64,000 bases of DNA, taken from Prorocentrum cordatum (taxonomy: Eukaryota > Sar > Dinophyceae > Prorocentrales > Prorocentraceae). The translations under genes were made by a program, and so were the position numbers. Below, piece by piece: positions 23,280 to 34,273 of the stretch (position 1 is the stretch's first letter; every line of letters starts with the position of its first letter). The DNA lies in NCBI GenBank assembly GCA_963575745.1, contig CAUYUJ010017997.1:109501-173500 (forward strand), written 5' to 3'. The notes under the pieces are model-generated. The model saw only the letters and a list, made by a program, of their open reading frames with translations, made no database searches and was not told the origin of the DNA.

Positions 23280-23772
23280 TGTGAATATGTATAGATACAT
23301 CTCTCTATGGGACCAGGACCCCTACGAGTTACCCGCAACGGCGCCTGCGCGTGTCACGAAATTGTCCAACTTACGTTGGTTCGCACATGCGCCACACACG
23401 CGTGTGTATATATATATATATATATATACATAAACACACGCGCGTATGTATGTGTATGAATATATACATCTATATATGACACCAGGGCCTTACGAATTAT
23501 CAGTAACGGCGCGCGCGTGTCTCACGAAATTCTACAACTTTCGGTGGCTTGCGTAAGCGTTATACACGCGTGCGCACACATGTATAAACACGCACGTGTG
23601 TATGTGTATATGCATGTATACATCTATCTGTGGGACCAGGGCCCTACGAGTTATCAGTAATGGCGCGCTCGTGTGGCACGAACTTGTCAAATGTTTACTC
23701 TGGCTTGCGCACGCGCTATACACGCGCGTGTGTATATATATACACACAAACAAACGCGCGTATGTATGTGTA

Positions 23773-23809
<37 letters not shown>

Positions 23810-24336
23810 CTATATATGACACCAGAGCCCTGCGAGTTACCAAAAATGACGCGCGCGCGTGTCACGAAATTGTTCAACTTACGTTGGTTCGCGCATGCGT
23901 TATACACGCGTGTGTCTACATGTATGAAACACGCGCGTATGTATGTGTATATATACACATCAATTCTTCGGACCAGGGCCTTACGAGTTACCAGTAACGG
24001 CGCGTGCGTGCGTAACGAAATTGTCCAACTTACGCTGGTTCGCGCATGCGCCACACACGCGTGTGTATACATACCTAAACACACGCGCGTATGTATGTGA
24101 ATATGTATACATACATCTGTCTATGGGACCAGGGCCTTACGAGTTACCAGTGACGGCGCGTGCGCGTGTCACGACATTGTCCAACTATCGTTGGCTTGCG
24201 CACGCGCTATACTATACACGCGTGTGTCTACGCACATAAACACACGCACGCATGTATGTGTGTATATAGGTACATCTATCTATGGGACCATGGCCGTACG
24301 AGTTACAGGTAACGGCGCGCGCGTGTGTCACGAAAT
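23280..24336. repeat. Approximately 160-bp tandem array, 7 units, interrupted by element B
   Basis: Each unit has GGACCAGGGCC-TACGAGTTA, CGGCGCGCGCGTGTCACGAA, TTGTCCAACTTACG, CACACGCGTGTGTATATA and TACATCTATCTATG. Units start near 23307, 23472, 23630, 23812, 23970, 24126 and 24284, a spacing of about 156-182. The seventh unit stops after CACGAAAT, where element B begins. Confidence 0.9.
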
Positions 24337-24695
24337 CCCACCAGCCCTCTGGGCGTCGGTGGTCTAGAGCGCGTCCTCTTCCACCCCTCCTTCTTCTCCT
24401 TCGGGGAGGGTTTTACCCCTCCCCCTACACCCTCCCCACTGACCTGGACAGGGGGGTTCGCGAGGTGTCGGAGCGTCCAAGATCGACTCCTGGGAGGATC
24501 AAATTCAACACCTCTCACGAGGATCGCGGCTCCTGATGGAGGGGGGGGGGGGGCTAATTGAGGGACCCCCATTCGTTGACCGATCTCCTCCAAGATGGCT
24601 CCAAGAGACGTCTTGGACCCCCTCTTGGGCCCTGCGCGCGAGCGGACGGAGCGCCGCCCGACCGCTCGCAAGGCCCAAGAGCCCGCCAAGGCATT
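24337..24695. mobile_element. TIR element, copy B, inserted in the 160-bp array (truncated)
   Basis: The left terminus CCCACCAGCCCTCTGGGCGT directly follows the array sequence CACGAAAT, where other units continue TGTCCAACTT. It then has the CTTCGGGGAGGG block, the CGCGAGGTGTCGGAGCGTCC block and the GC hairpin near 24640-24675. The right terminus, with GGGCTGGTGGG and the purine tract, is absent; the sequence passes into a 42-bp array instead. Confidence 0.75.
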
Positions 24696-24712
24696 CGATG
24701 ATACCTGTGTTT

Positions 24713-24955
24713 GGCAAAATCTGTCGGGGTAAATCCACGGCGGTCCCCTATCTTGGCAAAGTCAGTCGGGGCAAATCCGCGGCGGCCCCCTATCTTGGCA
24801 GCATCTGTAGGGTTGGATTCGCGGCGGCTCCCTATCTTGGCAAAACCTGTCGGGGCAAATCCGCGGCGGCCCCTTGCGTTTGACAAAATCTGTCGGTGCA
24901 AATCCGCGGCGACCTCCATCTTGGCAAAATCTGTCGGGGCCATTCGCGGCTCGCA
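24713..24955. repeat. 42-bp tandem array
   Basis: About six units of TTGGCAAAATCTGTCGGGGC followed by AAATCCGCGGCGGCCCCCTA. Confidence 0.9.
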
Positions 24956-24964
24956 GAGCATAAG

Positions 24965-26340
24965 CCTAAGGTAAACCCACAGCGACCTGAGATAAACCCG
25001 CGGGGGGGCCTAAGATAAACCCGCAGGGGCCTAAGATAAACCCGCGGGGTGCTTAAGATAAACCAGCAGGGGCTTAAGATAAACCCACAGGGTGCCTCAG
25101 ATAAACTCGCGGGTGGCCTAAGATAAACGCGCGGCGTACCTAATATAAACCCGCGAGTGGCCTACGAGAAACCCGCGGTGGCCCAGGATAAAACCGCAGG
25201 GGGCAAAGACAAACCCGCAGGGGCCTAAGATAAACCCGCGAGGGGCCTAAGATAAATCTGCGGTGGCCTAAGATAAACCCGCGGGGCGCCTAAGATAAAC
25301 CCGCGGGGCGGCTAAGATAAACCCGCAGGGGCCGAAGATAAACCAACAGGGGCCTGAGATAAACCCGCAGCGAGCCTAAGATAAACCCGCGGCGAGCCTA
25401 AGATAAACCCGAGGGGGGCCAAGATAAATCAGCGGGGGGCCTAAGATAAACCCGTGGGGGTGGGGGGTGGGGGGGGGGGGGGCTAAGATAAACCCGCTGT
25501 GGCCTAAGATAAACCCGTGGGGTGCCTAAGATAAACCCGCGGGTGGCCCCCCAGGCGGGGTTGCTCCCAGGTGAAGCGGCGGCCCGCGGTGGGCTTGAGA
25601 GAAACCTGCAGGGCCTAAGATAAACCCACAGAGTCCTCAGATAAACCCGCGGGTGGCCTAAAATAAATCCGCGGTGGGGCTGAGATAAACCCGCGGTGGG
25701 AGGCATATAAACCCGCGAGAGGGCTCAAGACAAACCCGCTGTGGCCTAAGATAAACCCACAGGGGCCGAAGATCAACCATCGGATGACCTAAGGCAAACC
25801 CGCGGCGTGGCCAAAGATACACCCGCGGTGGCCCCACGATGAACCCGCGAAGGGCCGAATATAAACCAGCAGGGGCGTTCAGATAAACCCACAGGGGCCT
25901 ACGATAAAACCGCGAGTGGCCTAAGATAAACCCGCGGGGTGCCTAAGATAATCCCGCGGGGGGGCCTGCGATGCGCCCGAGGGGGGGCGGGGGGCGGGGG
26001 GTGTGGGTGAGCAAGATAAACCCGCAGGGGCCTAAGATAAACCCACGGGGGCCTAAGATAAACCCGCGGGGTGCGTGTAAGATAAACTCGCGGCGGGCTA
26101 AGGTAAACCCACAGGGGCCTAGGATAAACCCGCAGTTGGGCTAAGATTAACCAGCGGGGGGGAGGGGGTAAGATAAACCCGCGGCGTGCTAAGATAAACC
26201 AGCGGGTGGCCTAAGATAAACCCGCGGGTGGCCTAATATAAACGCGCGGTGTGCCTAAGATAAACCCGCGGGGAGAGGAAGGTGCCTAAGATAAACCTGC
26301 AGGGGCTTAAGGCAAACCCACAGAGGTCTAAGATAATCCC
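24965..26340. repeat. About 20-bp minisatellite CCTAAGATAAACCCGCGGGG
   Basis: About 60 imperfect units over nearly 1.4 kb. The same unit appears in reverse orientation at 31325-31640. Confidence 0.95.
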
Positions 26341-26610
26341 ATCCGCAGAGCCCTATGAGCCCTATGAGCCCAATTGGCCCAATGAGCCCAATGAGCCAGA
26401 GCAGCCCTAGGAGCCCTAGGAGCCCTAGGAGCCCAAATGAGCCAAATGAGCCCTAGGAGCCCAGGGAGCCCCATGAGCCCCATGAGCCCTATGAGCCCTA
26501 TGAGCCCTATGAGGCCCATGGGCCCGATGAGCCCAATGGGCTCAATGAGCCCTATGAGCCTTATGAGCTCTATGAGCCCCATGAGCCCCATGAGCCCCAT
26601 GAGCCTCCTT
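26341..26610. repeat. 9-bp repeat ATGAGCCCC / TAGGAGCCC
   Basis: About 28 units; one frame reads repeated Ser-Pro-Met. Low complexity, not a gene. Confidence 0.9.
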
Positions 26611-27367
26611 GGGCCCCTTGGGCCCACCAGAGGTGCCCAAGAAGGACCCAAGGCGACAACAGCAAAAGCACAACAAAGGCACAAGAGGGCTTGGAGAGGA
26701 AGGCATTCCTCGTGGCTTTTTTTTGCGCTTTTTATCGGACATCGTCCTCCTCCTCCTGAGGCCTCTCTTCCTCCTCCTGAGACTCGTGATACTTGTCATT
26801 GGTACCCCCTGCCTCAGACTGAGGCGCCCATTCCCTGGGATGTGGGTGCATATTGGTGCTGGAGGAAGGATTGAAGATCCGCATTAGCGAAGGTGGCAGG
26901 GCTTGTGATGCTATAAGGTATGTTGCACTGAGTTTGCGCGCAGCCTCCTCGGGTAAGTACCCTGTCGGCGGGAGGTACCGTACTGAATGAAGTGAAAAAG
27001 GTATGTTCCCACGCTCTGGAGAAGGACTGCAACCTTTGCAACATTGAAATGTTGGGGGCTGCCATTTTGTACTAGACGCCCCCGCCATTACAAACCGATT
27101 TGCGGCCCTCTATGCGCCCCAGAAACCATGACGAACTGACTGCTTGCGTTCGTGCGTGCAGAAATGCAAATGCCCGATGTTTGTGACGGGCCTCCTTGCC
27201 TTGATCTACGTTGCTCTGGAACAACAACCCTCAGAACGAGACAGATTGCGAGCCTCAGGCCGTGCGCCTCAAATAAGATCAAACAAAGCGAAACAACTAT
27301 CGATTGAAGACTGCCTCATCCAAAACTGACACCTCCCTCAATTCTGCCCTCTTCGATTCTGCCAGGC
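26611..27367. other. No recognisable gene
   Basis: Mixed sequence. GCTGCCATTTTG near 27057 weakly resembles the spliced leader but lacks its 3' half. Confidence 0.5.
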
Positions 27368-27799
27368 TCAGCGCGAGGGGACTTGCTGATTAGTGGCTGT
27401 CAAACGGGCGAACGCCGCGCGATGCAGGAAACATGTGCGAAGAGCGCAGTGCGTGCCGATATTCCAAAAACCTGCGCCAGCGCCGAGCGCCTCTTGTGAA
27501 GCCATCGGGCGACCGAACTCCAGCGCGGCAAGACTGAAGAGGGAGGACGGCTGGTCGACGAGGGCTGACTGAAGCCATGTTGCGATGAACATGGCCGAGG
27601 AATTGCTGACGAGAGCGCTGCTTACGAGCTGAGGGTTGGTGGGAGGGGGGGCGAGGGAACGCCGCAGAGGAGTCCATGGGGGCTCTGAGGCTGAGCTGAG
27701 GAAAAACTCATGAGGAGAACGTCCACAGACGAAGATGGAGCGGGAAATTGTGCCGCTCCGCCCGCGCGAGCTGACTTCGCGAGCTCGACTAGGGCTCAA
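27368..27799 (-). other. Open frame downstream of gene 4, uncertain
   Basis: A 143-codon minus frame with fairly balanced composition (for example ALVSNSSAMFIATWLQSALV). It begins upstream of the gene 4 stop in another frame. It may be a missed terminal exon or simply 3' UTR in GC-rich DNA. No family recognised. Confidence 0.2.
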
Positions 27800-27862
27800 T
27801 CAGACGCGGATGAGTCGCTCACGACAGGAAGGGCTCAATCAGACGCGGATGAGTCGCTCACG
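27791..27862 (-). repeat. 39-bp direct duplication covering the gene 4 C-terminus and stop
   Basis: AGGGCTCAATCAGACGCGGA and the following TGAGTCGCTCACG occur twice with a 39-base period. On the minus strand each copy encodes VSDSSASD followed by TGA, so the stop and last codons of gene 4 are duplicated downstream in frame. Confidence 0.85.
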
Positions 27863-28788
27863 CTGGCCCTGCCGCGGCTGCGGCTTCGCTCACGCTGCAC
27901 AGGACGACCGCCCTCCGCTGGATCTCCCGCCGCCGAACTGGCCGCCGCACTGGCCGCCGCGCCCTCCCCGAGCGGCTCTGGCTGCTCTGGCTGTGAATCA
28001 TCCATCTGGACGATCATCTTGCGAATGTCCTGGTGCGTCGTGCTCTTGATTGCCATGTGACTCGGCTGCGCTCTCACGGTCATCTCGCGGCCCTTGAGCT
28101 GTGGAGCCGCCTTGAGTCAAATATCACAAGGCCGCGCCCTCCTGTCCTCCTCCTCCTCCTCCCCATCCTCCTCCTCACACATCCTCCTCCTCCTCCTCCT
28201 CCTCCTTCCTCCTCCATCTCCTCTCCACAAGCATACAGCCACATAATGAAATCGAGGTTCCTTGACGGTCTTCTCTGGAGTGGGGGGGACAATCTTGGCC
28301 GTCATCTTGACTATGCCAGGCACGATCACGCCGCCCCGAGCGCAACACTCCTGCGTTATCACAGCTTGCATGGCAATCAGCACCCGATTGACATCAGCCA
28401 CTGACACCTTTGAGAGGGTGCCAGCTGAGATGTTGAGGGGCCAGTCGCACCGTCTCGCATCGAACGCGTTCCACGTAAGATGATGCGACCAGCCTTTCAA
28501 CATCTCAGCCGTGGCGCCCTCATGGTAGATAAGGTTGCCCCCCCCTGGAACCTCGGACTCGGGCCCCTGGCGGCCGCAATCGGAAACCTGAGCAATCTGA
28601 GCCGTCATCACCGACACATCGTTGATGAACGCGGTGCCGTCCTTGGCGTAGCGGCTGATGGGGGTCGGGCGAACGCGATCGGCGCCGTCGGCGACGCCCT
28701 GTGCAGACTCTGCGGCTGCAGCGGCGCCGCGGTCGCTCACGGGAAGGGGCCTCTCGCGAGCCTCGCCAGGAGACGACGCCTCCGCCAT
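27835..28788 (-). CDS. Gene 4: unknown protein, 2 exons
   Basis: Exon 1 runs 28788-28237 and exon 2 about 28098 (or 28092) to 27835, joined across a GT-AG intron that holds a GGA tract and an in-frame TGA (28117-28119). Both acceptors keep frame and give about 270 aa. The start is the MAEASSPGE methionine. The middle region, with TFINDVS-like, MTAQIAQVSD, LTWNAFDARRCDWPLN and VSVADVNRVLIAMQAVI, is well formed and hydrophobically patterned. Exon 2 begins near MTVRAQPSHMAIKST and ends in an acidic Ser/Asp tail. I place it among lineage-specific dinoflagellate proteins by general resemblance; function unknown. No relict leader is visible upstream. Confidence 0.6.
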
Positions 28789-28799
28789 GGAACTGGCAA

Positions 28800-29600
28800 G
28801 AACGAACACGATCTCTTAAAACAACCCTCTCTGGCGTTCTCTCCCTGGAGAGAAGCTGAAATCGAAAACTCGAGCCGCGCGGCGTCGGCTGAGGAGCACC
28901 AGTTCTTTCGAGCTCCCACGCGCATGAATGAGGCCCCAGCTCTGTCGAGACATCCTCACGGAATTGCAGCTTACGTGGCCCCGAGCCATGTGGCGTACAC
29001 TACGCCATGCCTACATGCAACGATGCAACGTGGAGATGCGACGCAGGCAACGCAACCTTGCACTATACACGCATGATGTGATCCTGCGTTGTGGGTTGCC
29101 ACCAAAATACGTACCCGCCGCACGGCAAGCAACAAATGATGGAATTGTATTTAGGAGCCAAACCACGGCTGGAGAAATACCTCGTCTCGGAAAACGCAGA
29201 AAGACTCAGAATACGGACCGCGGCAGATCGCAAGGCGAACCGACCATGGAATTCAAGCGAGAAGTTGCCCTAAACTAAAATTGAAAAACAATTGTAAACA
29301 CCCCTTAACAGTGACGACGCGGGCGCGCACTTAAACCATGTAGGCCCTTTCGCCATCCAAACCCTTTTTAAAATAATTATGTTGGGCGCCCGCGAGCGCA
29401 AGGAACATTTCGGAGGCAGGGGGGAGGTAGGGGGGTACTTTGCAAAATTTCAAGCATTTGTTCGGCTCACCTAGGGAAGACATTGCACTGGGAAACCAAT
29501 GCATGCTGATGAAATACTCATTGGATTCGTTGGGAATCATTTTCGGCGGTACAAACAAATACCTTTTGAAATGCCTTGGGAGACCGTTAGAAACCTTGTG
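28800..29600. other. No recognisable gene
   Basis: Upstream flank of gene 4; AT-rich at 29100-29580. Nothing assignable. Confidence 0.55.
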
Positions 29601-29663
29601 GGGGGAGGGGGGGGGGGGGGGGGGGGGTGGGGGGGGTGGGGGGGGGGGGGGGGGGGGGGGGGG
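29601..29663. repeat. Poly-G tract
   Basis: About 60 bases of G with a few T interruptions; may be prone to assembly error. Confidence 0.9.
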
Positions 29664-29664
29664 C

Positions 29665-30850
29665 ACTTTTCTGCGCACGCGGGAGTATTTTGGAGATCTC
29701 TGGGAGATCTTTGGGACATTTTTGGGAGGTCATTGGGGGGATACTTCCTGCGCGCGCAGGAGTATTTTTTTGATATCTTGGGGTAATATTTTGGAGATCG
29801 TTGGGGGTCTTTGAGAGTATTTCCTGAGCACGCGGGAGTACTTTTTGATATATTTGGGAGGTATTTTGGAGATCTTTGGGAGGTCTGTGGGAGATCTTTT
29901 GGAGTACTTCCTGCGCTCGCGGGAATACTTTTTGATGTATTTGGGAGATCTATTGGACGTCTTTGGGAGATCTTTTGGAGTACTTCCTGCGCACGCGGGA
30001 GTACTTTTTGATATCTTTGGGACATCTTTTGGGGATCTTTGGGTGGTCTTTTGGGGTACTTCCTGCGCACGCGGGAGTACTTTTTGATATCTTCGGGAGA
30101 TCTTTGGGAGATCTTTTGGAGATCTTTGGGAGATCTTTGGGAGTACTTCCTGCGCACGCGGGAGTACTGTTTGATATCTTTGGGAGATGTTTTGGAGATC
30201 TTTGGGAGATCTTTTGGAGTACTTCTTGCGCACGCGGGAGTACTTTGTGATATCTTTGGGATATGTTTTGGAGATATTTGGGGGATCTTTTGGAGTACTT
30301 CCTGCGCACGCGGGAGTACTTTTTGATATCTTTGGGAGATCTTTTGGAGATATTTTGGAGATCTTTTGGAGTACTTCCTGCGCACGCGGGAGTACTTTTG
30401 ATATCTTTGGGAGATCTTTTGGAGATCTTTGGGAAATCAGTTGGAGCACTTCCTGCGCACGCGGGAGTACTTTTTGATATCTTTGGGGGATCTTTTGGAG
30501 ATCTTTGGGAGTACTTCCTGCGCACGCGGGAGTACTTTGTGATATCTTCGGGAGATCTATTGGAGATCTTTTGGAGTCGGAGATCTTTGGGGGTGCTTCC
30601 TGCGCACGCGGGAGTACTTTTTTATATCTTTGGGAGATCTTTTGGAGATCTTGGGAGATCTTTTGGAGATCTTTGGGCGTGCTTCCTGCGCACGCGGGAG
30701 TACTTTGGGAGATGCTTGGGGGATCTGTGCGGCGCAACCCGCTGTCAAGGGAGATGTCCGGTGGCAGTACCTTCTGCCAACCGATCGCAACTTCCTGCCC
30801 CGGACGCATCACCCGCGAGTACTTTTTGATATCTGGGGGAGATCTTTTGC
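29665..30850. repeat. About 78-bp tandem array with a near-palindromic core
   Basis: About 15 units of GGAGTACTTCCTGCGCACGC, then GGGAGTACTTTTTGATATC and a run of TTTGGGAGATCTTTTGGAGA. The AGTACTTCCTGCG/CGCGGGAGTACT core is close to self-complementary. Because the mean unit is near 78 bases (26 codons), many frames stay open on both strands; I do not regard these as genes. Confidence 0.95.
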
Positions 30851-30878
30851 ATAATCCCCTGGAACATTTTCTGCCGAA

Positions 30879-30900
30879 GGGATGTGCCATGGCACATCCC
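30879..30900. other. Perfect 22-bp palindrome
   Basis: GGGATGTGCCA followed at once by its reverse complement TGGCACATCCC. It lies just after the last unit of the 78-bp array. Confidence 0.85.
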
Positions 30901-30942
30901 CCTGGCCAACCTGGCCGCGTGGCATTGTCCGCGTGCACCACT

Positions 30943-31320
30943 CCCCCTCCTCCTCCCCCTCCTCCTCCTCCTCCTCCTCCTCCTCCTCCTCCTCCTCCTC
31001 CACCTCCCTTTCCTCCTCTCCCTCCCTCTCCTCCTGCTCCTGTTCCTGCTCCTTCTCCTCCTCCTTCTCCCCCTCCTCCTCCTCCTCCTCCTCCTCCTCC
31101 TCCTCCTCCTCCTCCTCCTCCTCCTCCTCCTCCCCCTCCTCCCTCCTCCCCCCTCCTAATCTTCATCCCGCTCTTCCTCCCTCTCCTCCTCCTCCTCCTC
31201 CTCCTCCCTTTCCCTCTTTTCTTCCCTCTCCCTCCTGCTGCTAGCCTCCTCCCTCCCCCCCCCCCCCCGCCATCCTCCTCCTCCTCCACCTCCCCCCGCC
31301 GCCTCTCCCTCCTCCTGGCC
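30943..31320. repeat. (TCC)n tract
   Basis: Nearly continuous TCC triplets with CCC and TTC variants. Confidence 0.95.
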
Positions 31321-31324
31321 AAGA

Positions 31325-31640
31325 GTTTATCTAAGATCTAAGACACCCGCGGGCTATCTTGAGCTTAAACCCCCGTGAGTTTACATTGGGCCACCGCGGG
31401 TTTATCTTCGGCCCCTGCGAGATTATCTTACGCACGCCGACGGTTTATCTGAGGCCCCCTGTTCTGGTTTATCTTAGGCCCCCGCGAGTTTATGTTGGGC
31501 GCCTGCGCGATTATCTGAGGCCCCCCGCGCGTTTATCTTAGGCCGCCGTGGATTTATCTCGGGCCCTCCCTGGTTTTATCTGAGGCCCCCCCCCCCGCGA
31601 GTTTATCTCAGGCCACCGCGGGTGTATCTAGGGCCCAAGG
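31325..31640. repeat. Minisatellite GCGGGTTTATCTTAGGCC (reverse of 24965-26340)
   Basis: About 14 imperfect units, the reverse complement of the CCTAAGATAAACCCGC unit. Confidence 0.9.
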
Positions 31641-32480
31641 GCTTCTCATTCTCAGAATCGTCTGCCGATCCGCCTGACCCTACCCCCTCTCGGTACCCAA
31701 AGGTATTCTCATGATCCAAGCCCTTGCAGAGCGCTGGGGGAGGGGCGCGAGAGCGTCGCGGGTTGACGGCCACTCCAGGTTTTTTTTTGGTGGTGGGGGG
31801 GGTGCTGCCGCGATTCGAGGCAGGCGGCCCTTTCGAGGCGACGTGTCCCTCGGTGGTCGAGCCCGGCGGTCCCAAGATGGCTCAAGACGCTGGGAAGACG
31901 ACCTCGTCGCCCTCCACCAAGGCACGGTGGCTTTCAAATGAAAGAAGAGATTAGTTTTCATATTGCATGCTTGTGTAGTGATAGGAGGAGGAGGAGACGG
32001 AGGATGACGGAAAGAGAGGAGGAGGGTGAGAGAGAGGCAAGGAGGGAGAGAGGGAGGGAGGGAGGGAACGATGGAGAGAGGGAGGAGGCGAGGCGGGAGG
32101 GGGGCAGGCAAGCAGGGAGGGAGGGAGGGAGAGGAACGCGTCCGACGGCGGACGACGAGGGCACACGCGCCTCCAAGCAAAGGCACAACTACGGCAACGG
32201 CCCAAACGCCGTCATGAATAAAGGGTGGGCCCAGCCACAACCATCCTTGAAATAGAAGGGAGGGTCGCCGCCTCCAGAGAGAACATCGTTGCCACCAAGA
32301 TTTCACAATCTCTCGGATGGCCACGCGATCGCATGTAGGAGCCCAGAGCCAAAGGTGCACTTCATCGCGTTGGGCCACGCGCACACACACGTTTCAACCG
32401 CCATCCAACGCACCCCTCACACATGATTCCATTGACAGCTGCATACGGTTGGGCCACCCGCCATTTTTTCACTAGCCTCA
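31641..32480. other. No recognisable gene; GGGA tract
   Basis: A (GGGA)n purine tract lies at about 31980-32135. The remainder has no assignable product and includes the downstream flank of gene 3. Confidence 0.5.
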
Positions 32481-33792
32481 TCAGGGGTACACCAAGTTGT
32501 CGGCCACAGAAGAAGAGGCAGCACCAGCATCTGTGAAAGTACCTAAGACAAGGGGCCCGCACGCCTTGCACTTCGGCGTCTGGCCAATCGGGATGGCCTC
32601 AACACGTTTCCGCTTGCACGGCGGGTTGCAAGCCTTTGACAGCCATGGCACCTGCTGAAAACCGAGGGAGGTTGCCTTTGGCAAAGGTCGGATCGCCAAT
32701 TGTGCGCGGGCAGGCGGAAGCATATACAGCGGGGGAGGTCCGCTCGGCGGCCTGGGTGCACGTGCACGCGTCGCCATCTTAGCGGGAGGCTCGCATGCAG
32801 CAGCCCTTGCAAGAGCCGCTTCAGGATCTGGTGCCCTATCGGCCACTTGAGGTGCCTTGGGGGCCAAGCCCTCAACGAAGAACATTGGCCAATCAACCTG
32901 CAAATCAGGTCCACCTGCCTCAGGCGCTTCTGCTGCATCGGGGCCCACGCAAGCATCTTCACGGAGCACATCAGCCTGTGCAGGAACCACGGTAGGGAAA
33001 AAAATAATAGGGTCTTGAGAAATTGGGTAGGGGATGGAGGAACCACGGTAGGAAACTCGGCAGTCTCTTCAGCGTCGGCAGGAACGTCGGTAGGAACCAC
33101 GGGAACGTCGGCAGGAACGTCGGTAGGACCATGCGAACGTCGTCAACGATTCCCTGTATCGCTTGCATCGCGTTCGAGGCTATCGTTCCGATGTCCAGGT
33201 GTGTCTGAAAGGAGTCATTGATGTCAGCCAACGCGCGAACGACGAGGGTGGCGGACTTTATCGCATTGCTCAGCTGTTCGGGCGCCAAGATCTGGACGGG
33301 CTGCTGGACCGACTCGCCAACGTCGACTGGCTGCTGCTCCCCCTCGACGCCGTCGGACTTCTCCTCCTCATATTCTGAACCACTTGCCGTGCCGCCTGTG
33401 CAACCGACGTCAGCATCGCACGGAAGCGGGCCCGTCGCCGCCTGCTCCTGCGATATGGCTTCAGGGGAAGCGCTGCTGCCGACCTCCTTCGAGATGGCCT
33501 CAGGGGAAGCGCTGATGCCGCCCTCCTTCGGGACGCCTCCAGGTGAAGCGCCGCCAAGGGCCTGGTCGCCAGCATTCGCCATCAGCGACGGCGGCAAGGT
33601 CGCGCGCAGGCCAAGTCCTTGAATAGACGTGGTGCCCAAGTACGCGTCGCGCGGGAACTCCTGTCTGTTCCGCGTGGATGTCTCTGGCCCAGGGACGGTG
33701 AACCGAACCGCTCCGTCGGGATGTCTATAATAGCCGCCGCCCAATGCGATGGGCATTGGGGCGCAACTGGAGATGCCTACTGAGATACACAT
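32481..33792 (-). CDS. Gene 3: Pro/Ser-rich protein of unknown function, 2 exons
   Basis: Exon 1 runs 33792-33130 and exon 2 32975-32481, joined by a 154-nt GT-AG intron (33129-32976) that keeps frame and gives about 385 aa. I chose the ATG at 33792; the next at 33756 is an alternative. Exon 1 has a repeated SASPEAIS block, an acidic stretch (SEYEEEKSDGVEGEQQP) and a helical QLSNAIKSATLVVRALADI region. Exon 2 is Pro/Ala-rich and ends with a Cys-containing basic segment (CNPPCKRKR ... CKACG) that could bind zinc. A relict spliced leader and a 24-bp-arm hairpin lie about 400 nt upstream. The intron consists mostly of TCCTACCG-TTCCT repeats. Confidence 0.55.
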
Positions 33793-34191
33793 CGAGAGAC
33801 CAACTGAGAAGCCCACTACGAAACGCTACACATGTTCAGCGATATGCAGTTGATGGTTTCCCTCGGGCTCTCGCTGAGAAGCCCGCTGGACGTCGGCTGC
33901 GAAGGTTTTTTTTACTGAGAAGCCAACTGAGGCACCCGAGAAACAAACCAAACCCGTCGCCCAGAAGTCCGCCGCCATTGGAACCCAAGGCCGCGCGACC
34001 GAAATGCGGCGGGTGAAGGGCCGAAGGCGCTGAGAGATTAGTCCAGCATAATGGGTGTTCTCGACCGCCTCCCACCCTCTATCTCCCGTGAGCTTCCTCA
34101 CGAGCCCTGTGAGCTGGTACGCTATCTCATCGCAGCGGCCCATCGGGAAGCCCGTCTGTGGCGACAGAGAAGAACGATGCGAAAGTCGCTA

Positions 34192-34211
34192 TACAACCAA
34201 AATGGTTACGG
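34192..34211 (-). promoter_or_regulatory. Relict dinoflagellate spliced leader (diverged)
   Basis: The minus strand reads CCGTAACCATTTTGGTTGTA. It agrees with the spliced leader over CCGTA-CCATTTTGG and diverges at the 3' end. It lies about 400 nt upstream of the gene 3 ATG on the same strand and has the same preceding CTTT as the copy at 45875-45895. Confidence 0.65.
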
Positions 34212-34223
34212 AAAGCTGGCAGT

Positions 34224-34273
34224 CGTGAGGAGGGATGAGTTCATGCGGGCGCATGAACTCATCCATCCTCACG
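34224..34273. other. Near-perfect hairpin, 24-bp arms, beside the relict leader
   Basis: The left arm CGTGAGGAGGGATGAGTTCA-TGCG and right arm CGCA-TGAACTCATCCATCCT-CACG pair with one mismatch around a 2-nt loop. It sits 12 bases 5' of the relict leader. Confidence 0.85.

Noticed and set aside
22627-23338. Pro/Thr/His-rich minus frames
   Set aside because: Produced by the GTGGGTGG array.
24713-26340. CRISPR array
   Set aside because: Units are contiguous without unique spacers, and no cas-like genes exist; these are minisatellites.
27050-27077. GCTGCCATTTTG as a fourth relict spliced leader
   Set aside because: Only the middle matches; the GGCTCAAG half is replaced and no plus-strand gene follows.
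29730-31322. 530-codon minus-strand open frame
   Set aside because: It is made of the 78-bp array, the TCC tract and homopolymers. Openness follows from unit length and composition.
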